A stretch of DNA of 64,000 nt from NCBI GenBank assembly GCA_003550325.1, contig QKWP01000511.1, forward strand, positions 126,081 to 190,080, given 5' to 3'. Positions within the stretch are counted from its first letter, which is position 1; every line of letters begins with the position of its first letter. The translations under genes were made by a program, and so were the position numbers. This DNA is from Gigaspora rosea (Eukaryota; Glomeromycota; Glomeromycetes; Diversisporales; Gigasporaceae). Positions 12,241-23,200 of this stretch are shown one piece after another. The notes beneath the pieces are model-generated. The model saw only the letters and a list, made by a program, of their open reading frames with translations. It made no database searches and had not been told where the DNA came from.

Positions 12241-12681
12241 TTTATATGTATTTGTCACTGTACAATTTGAGTTGTTCAATATGTAACTGCTTATATAAAT
12301 TACCCAATAAAGACATGAGCAAGGCCTCACCTAAAANCACAAAGACCCAGTGCATTGTTTTTGCAAAAATAATTTTTGGTTATATACTACTAATATTTTA
12401 TAACATTATACAAGTATTATTTTGATAACCTATTCAAGTTGGGTTAATTGAACCAAAATAACATTTTTTTGAACCAAGATTGGGTTCATACATATTGTTT
12501 TATATAGCTTCGGACATCTATTTGCTCCTGATAACCTAGTTTTAAGTATTACTATCTGTAATACCAGCTTGTATTTTTTATGTATAACATGAATGCCAAA
12601 GAAATTCAATATGTAACTGCTTATATAAATTACCCAATAAAGACATGAGCAAGGCCTCACCTAAAAAAAAAAAAAAAAAAA
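12241..12681 (+). mobile_element. Retroposed insertion with poly-A tail and 16-bp target duplication
   Basis: The insertion is flanked by identical 16-mers ATCTTTGCATGCTTTC at 12225-12240 and 12682-12697. It ends in an A-run of about 20 preceded by AATAAA about 25 bases upstream, the signature of target-primed reverse transcription. The interior is non-coding. A 62-base segment directly upstream of the A-run (12605-12666) also occurs at 12275-12336, where it stops at an N. The interior order is therefore probably mis-assembled or represents two overlapping copies. Confidence 0.7.
12337..12337. other. Ambiguous base N at a likely assembly join
   Basis: The only N in the window. The sequence before it (12275-12336) is repeated at 12605-12666. 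The sequence after it (12338-12411) is an exact copy of 11661-11734. Both facts suggest that repeat ends were joined by the assembler. Confidence 0.9.
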
Positions 12682-12844
12682 ATCTTTGCATGCTTTCGCA
12701 AACCTTTTAATAATTCTTTTATTTTTGTTTAACCATTTTTCACAAGCTCTAACAAAAGGTTTATTTGTCAAAATCAAGGTTTCTTTGCTAATTTTTATTT
12801 TTACTGTATATGAAGTAAATCATTTTTTTAATAAAAATAATAAA

Positions 12845-13612
12845 CAAGGAAAAATAAATTTGTCATACCTGCGACATGTTGCACCCTGCCTTGACCAATC
12901 AAATTGCACGATTTTATAGGCAAAAAATTTTATTTTTTAAAATTTAAAATTTTACTTAATAAAGTATAAAGGGAATAGAAATTTGTCACATCTGCGACAT
13001 GTCGCACCCCTGATTCCAACCAATCAAATCGCACGATTTTGTAGACAAAAAATTTTAAGTTTTAAAAATTAAAAATTTTACTAGTAAAATGTAAAAATAA
13101 ATAAGCAATATCAAAACATATAATGTAAAATTTTATTCTGAACAACTTTTTCTAAGTTGTAAAGATAAATTGTCTTAGTAAAAAAAAATACCGTTTTATA
13201 AGAAAAATCAAAAATTTCAATCGTTAGCACATATAAAACTTTGTTTTACTAATATAATCTATATTTATGTTCAAGTATTATATGTAAAATTTTATGCTAA
13301 ACAACTTCTTTCTAAGTTAAATAGTAGATTGGTTTAGTAAAAAAAGTTTTATATGTGCTAACTTTGGGAAATTTTGATTTTTCTTATAAAACGTTTTTTT
13401 TACTAAGACAACCTATCTTTACGACTTAGAAAAAGTTGTTCAGAATTAAATTTTATGTTATATGGTATGCTATTTTATACATATTTTACACTTTATTAAG
13501 TAAAATTTTAAATTTTTAAAAAATAAAATTTTTTGACTATAAAATCGTGCGATTTGTTTGGTCGAAGCAGGAGGTGCGACATGTCGCGGGTGCGACAAAT
13601 TTATTTTTCCAA
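12845..13612. mobile_element. Palindromic element, left and inner copy
   Basis: The left arm from about 12845 (GGAAAAATAAATTTGTCA, then TGCGACATGT and CCAATCAAAT) is complementary to 13480-13612 (ATGTCGCGGGTGCGACAAAT). The interior is itself made of inverted modules (AACAACTTTTTCTAAGTT and its complement). It overlaps the larger element at 12973-14107, so one has inserted into, or recombined with, the other. No transposase. Confidence 0.75.
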
Positions 13613-14107
13613 GTATAAAATATATATAAAATAGCATGTTATATAATATAAAATTTTATTCTGAACAACTTTTTCTCAGTTATAAAAATAGATTGTCTTA
13701 GTAAAAAAGTTTTACCAAAGTTAGCACATATAAAACTTTTTTTTACTAAAATAATCTACTATTTTAACTTAGAAAAAGTTGTTTAGCATAAAATTTTATA
13801 TGTAATACTTAACGTAAATATAGATTATATTAGTAAAAAAGCTTTTGTATGTGCTAATATTTGAAATTGTTGATTTTTCTTATAAATGATTTTTTTTACT
13901 AAGACAATCTATCTTTGTGACTTAAAAAAAGTTGTTCAGAATAAAATTTTACATTATTTGCTTTGATATTACTTATTTATTTTTATATTTTACTAGTAAA
14001 ATTTTTAATTTTAAAACTTAAAATTTTTTGTTTACAAAATAATGCGATTTGATTGGTCAGAATCAGGGTGTAACCTATCGCAGGTGCAACAAATTTTTAT
14101 TCCCAAT
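12973..14107. mobile_element. 1.1-kb palindromic element of the same family
   Basis: The left arm (about 12973-13200) begins GGGAATAGAAATTTGTCACA, then CTGCGACATGTCGCACCC and CCAATCAAATCGCA. The right arm (about 13905-14107) is its reverse complement through GTGCAACAAATTTTTATTCCC. Arms exceed 200 bp at roughly 85-90% match. A third family member is at 24435-25345. The open frames inside are not coding. Confidence 0.8.
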
Positions 14108-14410
14108 AAATAAATATGATATATTTTTTTTACTATATAGTTGGTTTTTTTTTTACCATTTTATAACCGAGACCTTGCTCTTTATCATTTATTTGTTTTT
14201 TATATTATTACATGCAGAAGAGAATAGCAGATAATATATTATGGCATTTAAGAAAAAGAAACTCAGACTTCATAATGGCCTTCCGCTACTATCAATCTTT
14301 ATCTAAGATCTAAAATAGCTGAAACAAAGTTACGTTGTAATAACCTGTCAGACTTGCAAATAAAAATTGTTAACATCGATAATTTTGTTTTATCTACTAC
14401 GGCCCAGGTC

Positions 14411-14647
14411 TCAGTATGTTAAACAGAAAGCATTCATATAAACCAGACTGCTTAAAACTAAGCTTCTAGAATCTTCTTCTAGTGGTTTCTCCTTAAGTCT
14501 TGCACGTCTTTCCATGTTACTTGTTTCCAAGCCACTCATGACATTTGTATCCAATACAATAGATACCTTTCCTTTTTGGAAGCAGTAAACACTAAAGATT
14601 TTTTGGAGAGGGTATACCAAAACACCTAAATTTTGAAAATTCTTCAC
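14411..14647 (-). CDS. Unrecognised 78-codon open frame, doubtful
   Basis: The translation (begins MKNFQNLGVLVYPLQK) has mixed composition unlike the surrounding homopolymer-derived frames. It contains no known motif and has no supported exon partner. It lies in the less AT-rich block 14260-14940, which also contains the dispersed repeat at 14757-14830, so it may be part of a mobile element rather than a gene. Confidence 0.15.
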   Translation of the reverse strand: MKNFQNLGVLVYPLQKIFSVYCFQKGKVSIVLDTNVMSGLETSNMERRARLKEKPLEEDSRSLVLSSLVYMNAFCLTY

Positions 14648-14756
14648 AAACTAATGACACCAAACAAAATTCACTTGTAGCCATAGTAAGGATAGTGGTT
14701 CTTCTTGTATGGTCCCAGGTCTAACAAAAAGCACCAAGAACTTCTCTGGATGTAGT

Positions 14757-14830
14757 GAGTGATAAACTCTAAGTTGGTTAGCAGGTAGTCTATGAACTTT
14801 ACCTCTAAACAACAAGTGCTTTTTTTGTGG
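14757..14830 (-). repeat. Inverted copy of the 8889-8965 dispersed repeat
   Basis: The reverse complement shares GTTTAGAGGTAAAGTTCAT and GAGTTTATCACTCAC with 8889-8965. Confidence 0.85.
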
Positions 14831-14948
14831 TAAGTGACAAGCTCTAAGGCTATTAGCAGATACTCAGTTAACTATATTTCTAAATAACAGTTGCTGGGTG
14901 CATATTTTCATGGGTTTTCTTCCTTTTTCTTTAAGACTTTACTTTTGA

Positions 14949-15234
14949 TAGAGTTCCGCAATTTGATTTGATTTTCAAATATTTGAACCAAATATTTGAT
15001 CAAATTCAAATTCAAATTTGACTATATTTGATTTGATCAAATTCAAATATGGCCAAATTTGATTTGATTTGACAAATATTTGATATGATTTGAAAATTAC
15101 TATTAAAAATTCAAATTCAAATCAAAATCAAATTTAAATATTTGAATTAAATCAAATTCAAATCAGGGTCAATTTGATTTGATCAAATTCAAATTGATCC
15201 AATCTTTGATTTGATTTGAATTTGAGGAACTCTA
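14949..15234. mobile_element. MITE built from CAAATTTGATTTGAA-type palindromes
   Basis: Perfect ends TAGAGTTCC (14949-14957) and GGAACTCTA (15226-15234) enclose 286 bp made almost wholly of permutations of ATTTGATTTG, AAATTCAAAT and TCAAATATTTGA. Many mutually complementary segments allow several alternative hairpins. A TA target duplication is possible. Confidence 0.75.
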
Positions 15235-15690
15235 ATTTAGTGTTAGCAAATTTGTTGGTACAAGTTATCAGTGGGTAGAGTTATGGAAGACTTCTTTTTT
15301 TACTATTTAGTAATAGTAGAGCAGGACTAAAATAGGTAAAAAAATTCTTTTTGTTGTAGAATAATGAAATTTGTATTAGATAAATTTTGCAAATATAGTA
15401 ATTTTTCCTATAAAAAGCTACTAGTGTACTTATCTATCTAAGTGTTGTATTTTATTAAAAGTATTATATTAAATATACTAAAATAATCTCTATATTGTTT
15501 TTTAAATTCTATAAGCTAAATACTTTTATTAAGCTTTCTCTTTATGTTCTACTATGTTATTAGCATAACTATGTATTGTTAGCATTTTGATTGATTGAAT
15601 TTATCAATTTTTAAACCTTGTAAAATTTTAAACAATTGATAATTTGTATATAAAATATTGAAAATACCAATATAAACAATTGGTATATAC

Positions 15691-15864
15691 AGTCAAACCT
15701 CCCTAAATGCATGTCATCGGGACCAGCTCTGCCACATGCATTTAGAGAGGTATTGCATTTAGGGAGATAAAAATCTATAGATATAATATTAGTTGGGCCC
15801 AAAAAAAGACGTGCATTTAGAGAGGTATTGCATTTAGGGGGTAGCATTTAGGGGGGTCTGACTG
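15691..15864. mobile_element. 174-bp pogo/Tigger-like MITE with TA target duplication
   Basis: The ends are CAGTCAAACCTCCCTAAATG (15691-15710) and, at the right, a matching CATTTAG...GTCTGACTG ending at 15864. TA dinucleotides flank both sides. The ends are typical of pogo/Tigger-type elements. Inside, the word GCATTTAGAGAGGTATTGCA occurs twice in tandem. Non-autonomous. Confidence 0.8.
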
Positions 15865-15865
15865 T

Positions 15866-16382
15866 ACTAGCAAATTCTCTATATTTTAGTATTTTCTAGA
15901 TTATAAACTGGCACTTTATTGAATATAAGTTGTATAAAAAATATTAAATTATTAGTTTTGATATACAAGTATCAAAATGATTTGTAGTTGAAGCTAATAC
16001 AGTATCAGACCTATGATTTTTGTGAATTGTATAATAATTATCAATATTATAAATGTGAACATCCTATATCCACTTTTTTAAAGATAGTAAGTAACTAGAG
16101 TGACCTTAGACATTAAACATTTTGTATAATTTTACTTGTTACTTTGATTTATTTAAGTCGATAGAGCATTTTTGCAAAACTTTACAAAGAAAATTTAAGG
16201 CAATTTGCAATTACAAAAAAGTCAACAATTAAAAGTATATAAAGATACTAATAATTGTTTAATTTAGATTGTAAATAATTATAGTTGTTTTAAAAGTGTA
16301 TAAAGACTCAATGTTGAACTTGGATTCATATCTGTTGCTATTATACTTTTTGAATTTGCACAAGTTTAATGAACTATATTTA
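15866..16382. other. Gene-free AT-rich stretch
   Basis: No open frame, palindrome or repeat that can be supported was seen between the MITE ending at 15864 and the element starting at 16383. Confidence 0.5.
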
Positions 16383-17123
16383 TAATTGTTCCTTCCTATA
16401 GTTACCAAATTGGTTATGCCCTATTATAGTAATTGTTTAGAGGTGTAACTATAAATAAAATATCTTGTCATAGTCACATGCCTATATGCTAATAAATGTT
16501 TAATATAATATATAGTTGTAATATATTAAATACTATTAAAAATTTTAAAATGCTTGACAGTAAATAACTTTTATCCAGTGGCCCAATTTAGATAAAATAA
16601 CTATTAGAGTTCTTGTTTTAATAAGACAATTCCAGCTACAATCTTTCAAATCTAATCATATAACCCAAGATTGCTAAAGGTTTTTTACTTAGATATTTAA
16701 ATTAATCAATTCTTAAATATATGAAGTGGACAAATCCTTAATGATCTCAGAAATGTGATTAGATTTAATAATTTTAGGCTGATTAGAATCATCTCATTGA
16801 GACAAACATTTTGGTAGTTGTTTCATTCAAATTAGGTTATTAGATTAAAGTTATTGTTATTAAACCTTTAAGAAGCTTTAGTAGATAATTTTAAATATAT
16901 ATTAATTTGAATATTGGCCAATCAGATTTTATAATCCATATTTAGTTAGAAATTGGTAACTATAGTAAGGGTTTATTATTAATAAAATTGTTAAAAAATA
17001 AAATTTTTATAGTAATAGTAATTATAAATTATTTGTAATTATAATGAAGTGTTTTACTATGGTTTAAGTCTGTTGCACAAATTGAGTGCTTAATAAAGGT
17101 GTGACTATAGAGAGAGATGACTA
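16383..17123 (-). mobile_element. 0.74-kb TA-flanked MITE, family member A
   Basis: On the minus strand this copy starts with TAGTCATCTCTCTCTATAGT and then CACACCTTTATTAAGCACTC. It ends, like the copy at 54961-55676, with a segment around TATGCCCTATTATAG. Its interior holds the family module built around 'CAGTGGCCCAATTTAG' and 'TCATCTCATTGAGACAAAC'. Length and ends agree with the copies at 54961 and 58070. A TA lies outside each end. Confidence 0.75.
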
Positions 17124-17577
17124 TACTATATATACAATATATGCTACAACTTCTACAAATAAAATATATAGTATATTTGCTTCAAAAATAATATACTTTA
17201 TATATGCTATATGTAATATTTTTGTTCACAGTAATCACCTAGCCAATCAAATAGTAGCTCTAAAATCAAATCTTTAGTAGCTCTGATCTTGTTAACTAGT
17301 GATCATACAGAGATATTTATAGATTATTAGAACCGTCTTGGTAAGCTAAGTTAAATAGTAGTTGTTTTATCTAACTTTGATTACTAGATTAAGAGTTATG
17401 TCTGTTTTTGTATTTTTTTATAGACAACAATATCAATATACAATTAATAAATTTTATTGTATATAATAATTTATATTACTGTATCCTATCATAAATAAGC
17501 ACACCTTTTTTAAAATGTTAAACTTAAATATTTTAATAATTAATAGAATGGATTTACTCTTTGAATTTTACTAACTA

Positions 17578-17880
17578 TGACCCGCGGTGATTATCACCAG
17601 TGTGTAATTAACCAATAAATTTGCAGAATTAGGTGTAACATGCAAATCAGTTGTATAACAAAAATAAAGATTTTTTTAAAAAAATGCTAATATCTCAAGA
17701 ATTCGTTTATGAAACTACCTTTGTCATTCTAACAAAAAAAATTTCTTGCTAAATTTTGCATATATTAGACAACTTGCTAAAATCCCAGGCCTCATCCTAA
17801 CCTTAAAGTAAATGAAATAAACTTTTTTTTGTTTTATCGTTATTGGTTAATTACACACCGGTGATGATCACCACCGGTTA
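17578..17880. mobile_element. ~300-bp MITE, copy 1 of a GTGATNATCAC family
   Basis: The left arm contains CGGTGATTATCACC then GTGTGTAATTAACCAATAA. The right arm contains TTATTGGTTAATTACACACC then GGTGATGATCACC. The interior aligns, in reverse, with the element at 30804-31109 (shared AGCAAGAAATTTTTTTT-like and GTAGTTTCATAAAC-like stretches). Confidence 0.75.
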
Positions 17881-18116
17881 TTTGTAGTTAAATTCTTACT
17901 CTTTTGTACTAAATTTAGTATATTTTAAAAATTGTATTGTAGCTTAAATTTTTTATATACAAAAATCTAATAAATAGTCAAAATTTGTTTAGCAATATTT
18001 TTTTTAAATTAATAATAAAGTTTTTTATAAAAAAAATTTTTTATATATTGTGTTATAGAATAGGTTTTGATTTTGGTAAAAATTAGTTTGAAAATTAGAA
18101 CTTAATAAGGAAATTT

Positions 18117-18634
18117 TGTAATAACTGTATTTAGTAATAGTTATATGCGAAATTGATGTGCAATGACACTCAATGACGCTTAGCAACGCTTAACGACGCT
18201 TAATGACGCTTAGCGACGCTTAACGACGCTTAGTGACGCTTAATGACGCTTAGCGACGCTTAACGACGCTTAGCGATGCTTAGCTCAATAGATATATAAA
18301 CCCACCTTATTTCCCTTAGTTTTAGACAGATCAAGATATTGTATTTTATCTTTACCTTTATATTATTTATCCTCCTCTCTTATTATTAATAAACTCTTGG
18401 GATTTCTAAGGAACAGACACCTTGGAATAGCCCTCTTGTTAAATTAATAAACTGTGTATTATCTCTTGTTGTTTTATACCGAACTGCCTCAGAGAAGTGT
18501 GTAGTTTCTTACAGACATAAAAGAAACTATACTTCCCTCTTGCACACCGCTTCACGCCCAAAGTAAGTGATCTCAGGAGCTGCGTGATTGTTACTCTATC
18601 GGACATAAAAGAAGGCTTCCGGTACTGTAACAAT
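18117..18634 (+). mobile_element. Possible solo LTR with a minisatellite in its 5' part
   Basis: The block can be bounded as TGTAATAACTG (18117) to GGTACTGTAACA (about 18634), the TG..CA ends of an LTR. It contains a TATA box (TATATAAACCC, about 18291) about 30 bases after the minisatellite and AATAAACTC (about 18387) as a candidate polyadenylation signal, followed by a less AT-rich stretch of about 250 bases. The five-base flanks do not match as a target duplication, and no internal retrotransposon domain or second copy is in the window. Confidence 0.4.
18160..18285 (+). repeat. 10-bp minisatellite GACGCTTARC, about 12 copies
   Basis: Consecutive copies of GACGCTTAAC, GACGCTTAGC or GACGCTTAAT run without interruption. 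Two 50-bp higher-order blocks with the same order of variants can be seen. Confidence 0.9.
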
Positions 18635-18835
18635 TGTATTTTTTGTAATTTTTAATATACTAGATTTGTATATTTGTAAAGTTAATTATAATTATATTTT
18701 ATTAATATATTTTGCAAATTAAATGCTTCAATAAATAAAAATTGTAAAGGCTTGTTATAAAAAAAAAATTATTATTAGTTATATTGTAAAAATTATTACT
18801 TATATTATAATCATTTTTTAAAAATATTGCAAATT

Positions 18836-18910
18836 AGCTCTTGGGTCGATAATGCAGTGGTTAGCACTCCAGGGCACAATTGCAAGATCATGAGTTCAAG
18901 TTCAAAGGAC
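18836..18910 (+). ncRNA. tRNA-derived (SINE-like) sequence with A and B boxes
   Basis: The block reads as the head of a tRNA-like gene. An A-box region ATGCAGTGGTTAGCACTCC (about 18851) includes a TGC/GCA D-stem with the loop AGTGGTTA. It is followed about 30 bases later by GAGTTCAAGTTC (18892-18903), a near-consensus RNA polymerase III B box. The anticodon stem and the acceptor stem do not pair well, so it is not a working tRNA. The more complex downstream sequence to about 19015 may be the SINE body. No second copy is in the window. Confidence 0.45.
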
Positions 18911-19019
18911 GACAAAGGCTCTGCTAGAGCCCAGATTGAAAATAATCAAGTAGTTACTAGCATAGCTACAGAGTCGGTGTTAACCAGAAAAGGTGTAATT
19001 CATCAACAAATAATATAAA

Positions 19020-19630
19020 CATTGAGAGAGCCCAGTTTTAAGAACGAAAAAGGCAAGTCATACCATACAACAAAAAGAAAGGAATTGCAGAATCCGAGCT
19101 TAGGAGGACCTGCTCTCACCCAAAATGGAAGAAAAACTGAAACTTCAAGAAGGCTAGTACAGTACCTTTGAGAAGGTTAGAACAAAAAGAAAGTACCAGA
19201 ATTTGGCTGTGAGAACGGACTACTGGAGACTAGACTAAACACTGCTTCGAGTAGGGATATCAGAATATTAGTACCAAGTGGGGCATCAGGAAAGAATTCT
19301 GTGAACTGGACATGAAGCAGACCAGAAAGACCATAAGAAGCTGAAACTGATAATACTGCCGAACAGGTATGGTAAAAATAAGGGTGCATCCAGGAAGACC
19401 GAATATAAAATAAGAGAGGTACAGACTACCTATAAGTAGTAAAGATAAAAATAGGATAAAAATTCATGTACTAAGGCTGATCATAGCCAGAATTAAATAG
19501 AATTAAATAAATTATGCTTCTCAGCATTCCGTTATAGAAAGGGTTTAAAAAATTTTTTTTTGCAAATCATTATCGACATAGTAAGCTATATGAGTTTAAC
19601 TAGAGTTTAAAAAATTATTACTAATTAATT
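19020..19630. other. Unassigned less AT-rich stretch
   Basis: About 19020-19440 has mixed composition without an open frame longer than 70 codons in any frame and without recognisable domains. It may be the tail of the preceding retroposed sequence. 19440-19630 is AT-rich. Confidence 0.4.
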
Positions 19631-20224
19631 TTGATCCGCTTGTAAACGAAGTCACAAGGCGGGACATTATTGCGAGTCACCGGACCCTTCATGTGACTGC
19701 AGATCAGGTATGACAAAAGGGTATTTGAGTAACCTGATGATCTGTATCGATTTCCTTCGTTCTTTGAGTTTTCTGCTCGATATGGTGTCTAGCACCGTTG
19801 CAAGAACAAGCCAGTTTTATTCTTTGTCGTTATTTTCTTATTAAGCAAGTGAGGAATTTCCAAGTCTTCAAGAATAAAGATCGTATATTGGCCCTGTAGT
19901 CGGTTCCAAATATATATATATATATTGAATTGAGTAAAGTAGTATTTGTAAACAAATTTGTGGGAATACTATACTAACCCCCAACTCTCGTAATTTTTCC
20001 CAGTAATACTTTAGGGAAAGAGAGGATATGCATTAGCTAATGTAATGATGTAATAGCAAGTGTCGTAAGTTAGAATCAGGGGTACCAACAGGTACAAGAA
20101 GTAATTCGTATGAATTTAAGCTAATTCTTAGTGGAAATAGAGATGGATTTACCCGTAAATCAATTTATAATACGTATGAAAGCAATAGGGCTATGGTTAT
20201 AAATGTGGGTATAATATAGGATAT

Positions 20225-23200
20225 TGTTAAAAAAAAAAAGAAAAAAAAATGAACGCGCATGTTCGTGTATGGATATTGATAAGACATACAAACGCGTGTG
20301 TTTTGTATGTATATTGAAGTGAGACGGGTGTGTACACTCTACACCGCCCTGAAATTAAGGTTAAGGATAATGATATATGAGTATAGAGTGCTAAGTACTA
20401 TAAAAAAAAAAGAGAAAGAAAACGAACACACATGTTAGTGGGGTATAATTTAGGCATATGAACATGCTTGTTCATGTATGATGTAGATGAGACGGGTGTG
20501 TACACCTCATACCGTTCTCAAATTAGGGTTGAGAGTATTGGTATAGGAGTATATAATGGAGTACTGTAAAAAAAAAAAAAAAAAGAGAAAACAAACATGC
20601 ATGTTCATGGGGGTATAATTTAGGCATAGTGAACACACTTGTTCAAGTATGATGTAGATGAGACGGGTGTGCGCACCTCATACCGTTCTCAAATTAGGGT
20701 TGAGAGTATTGGTATAGGAGTATATAATGGAGTACTGTAAAAAAAAACCCCCCGAACACGCATGTTCGTGTAGGTATAGTTAGGGCAAATGAACGCGCAT
20801 GTTCATGTGTGATATAGTTGAGGTGGATGTGTACACCACCCTCAAATTAAGGTTAAGGGTAATGATATATGGCAGAGTAGTGTCAAAAAAAAAAAAAATG
20901 AACGCGCATATTCGTGTAGGAATAATTTAGGCATAGGAACACACTCGTCATGTGTGATATAGGTGATATAGGCAAAAGGGTATGTACACCTAATACCGTT
21001 CTCAAATAAGGGTTGAGAGTATTGGTATAGGAATATAGTAAAAAAAAAAACTGAACGCGCAGGTTCGTGTGAGTATGGTTAAGGCAAATGAACGCGCATG
21101 TTCATGTGTAATATAGTGGAGGCGGGTGTGTACACCACATACTATTCCAAATTAGGGTTTAAAGTAATGGTATAGGAGTATATAATAGGGTACTGTAAAA
21201 AAAAGGGGGGAAACGAACACGCACGTTCGTGTAAGGTATAGATAAGGCATATAAATGCATAGGTTCGGGCAGTGTTGTCATGGGACACGGACATGGACGG
21301 CGGACAGTCCGGGACGGGACGTCCGGGACATGTCCGCCCAGAATTTTTTTTGTTCCAGACATTTTGTGACTCAACACGTGATCATCTACCAATAAAATTC
21401 GTATAATTCCGCAATTTGATTGGTTTTACCGGCAGACATGTATCATGTTGGGACATTATTGCAGACATGTCCCGGACGTCCCGTCCCGGACTGTCCGTGT
21501 CTCTGAAAAATCAGTGGGACAATGTCCGTGTACAACACTGGGTTCGGGTATGTATGCATGTATAGATTTAGACAGCACTCCCGAATTGAGGTTAAGAGAA
21601 TGACAGGAGTATATAGTACAGATTATAATGAACGAGCGTGCATGTTCATATGGGTGTAAATAAGACCCATAAATGCACATGTGCATATGTGATATAGATG
21701 AGAGGTATAAATAGGGAATATGGCACACGTTTGGGGACGTAAGTGAGGTGGGTACACCTCACACTACTCCCAAGTAGGCATTTTTTGGCCAACGTTCGCG
21801 CGCAGGTGTAGAGTTAGGCGGAGTGTACATTCCACACCGCTCTCAATTTAATGTTAAGGGTAATGGCATAAGTAGATAGTACAGATTATTATCAGCCATA
21901 AAAAAAAAATGTGTGTGTTCCAGTATGTATAGATTTACGCGAGTGCGTACACCTTATACCATCCGCATGTTAAAGGGTAACAGTATATCGGTATATGGAA
22001 TGGGTGTATTGTTGAGCACAAAAAAAAAAAAAAAAAAAAAAAAGAAAGAGCGTATGTCGTGTGTGTGTTCGTGTGTGTATAGGGATGAGGCAGGTGTGGA
22101 CACCTCACACTGCCCTTGATGCAAGTTTAAGGGTAAGTAGTATGAGTATATAGGAGGGAACAAATGAACATGTTTATAGGGAGCATAAATAAAGCATACA
22201 AACATGTAGGTTCATATGTGTACCTAAGTGAGGAAGGTGTGTACATCCAATACCGCTCTCAGATCGAAGTTACAGAATAGCAAAAAAAAAAATAAAATGA
22301 ATGCGCACGTTCAAGTGAGGGTATAAATATGGCACATAAACGGGTATGTCCATGCGTGCGTATAAGTGAGCTAAGTTTGTACTGATAATGCCTGACGAAC
22401 TCATGGCAAGATAGTCGCATTAGGCATCTATAGTATGTACACCTGCACTACTATGGTAATGGTATATAGGCATATGGAACGGGTGTATTGCAAAAAAAAA
22501 AAAAGAAGAATGAACACAAGTGTATGTTCGTGGGTGTATAGATAACACAAGTGTATGCCCTACACTCTCTCGAAGCTAAAGAGTAATGGTATAGGTATAT
22601 GGAATATGTATATGGTCGATCGAAAAAAAAAAAAAAGAGAAAGCGGGAACGAACGTGCAGGTTCGTGTATAGATAGGAATGGCATACACAAGCAAGGGTT
22701 ATTGTGTGTGCATATAGATGAGGCGGGCGTGTACACCCATACCGCTCTCAAATTAAAGGTTAATAGCATGGAACAGGGGTATTGTAAATTGGAAAAAAAA
22801 CCCCGAATTCGCACGTTCGTGTAGAGTGCGAAAAGTACGTGGGTTCGTTTGTAGAGAAAGCAGGTGTGTACACCCTACACCTCTCTCGAATTAAGGTGGC
22901 AAGTAATAGTACAAAAAAAAAAAAAGAAGGAAGAACGAACGTACAGGTATACGCAAGTTGTGTCTGGTGCATATAGATGGGGCGGGTGTGAACACCCCAC
23001 ACTGCTCTCGGATTAAGGGTAATGGTATAGGGGTATATACTGGGTATATAGTGTAGAGTATTTTGGAAAAAAAAAGAAGGCGAATGCGCATGTTGTATAG
23101 AGTATAAATAAGGCATGCGAGCGGGTATGATCGTATGTGTATATAAGTAAGGCAAGTATATATATATCGCACTGCTCTCGAATTAGAGTTACGAGTAATA

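Noticed and set aside
18836..18910. A functional tRNA gene
   Set aside because: Acceptor and anticodon stems do not pair and no clear anticodon loop is present; only the promoter boxes are preserved.
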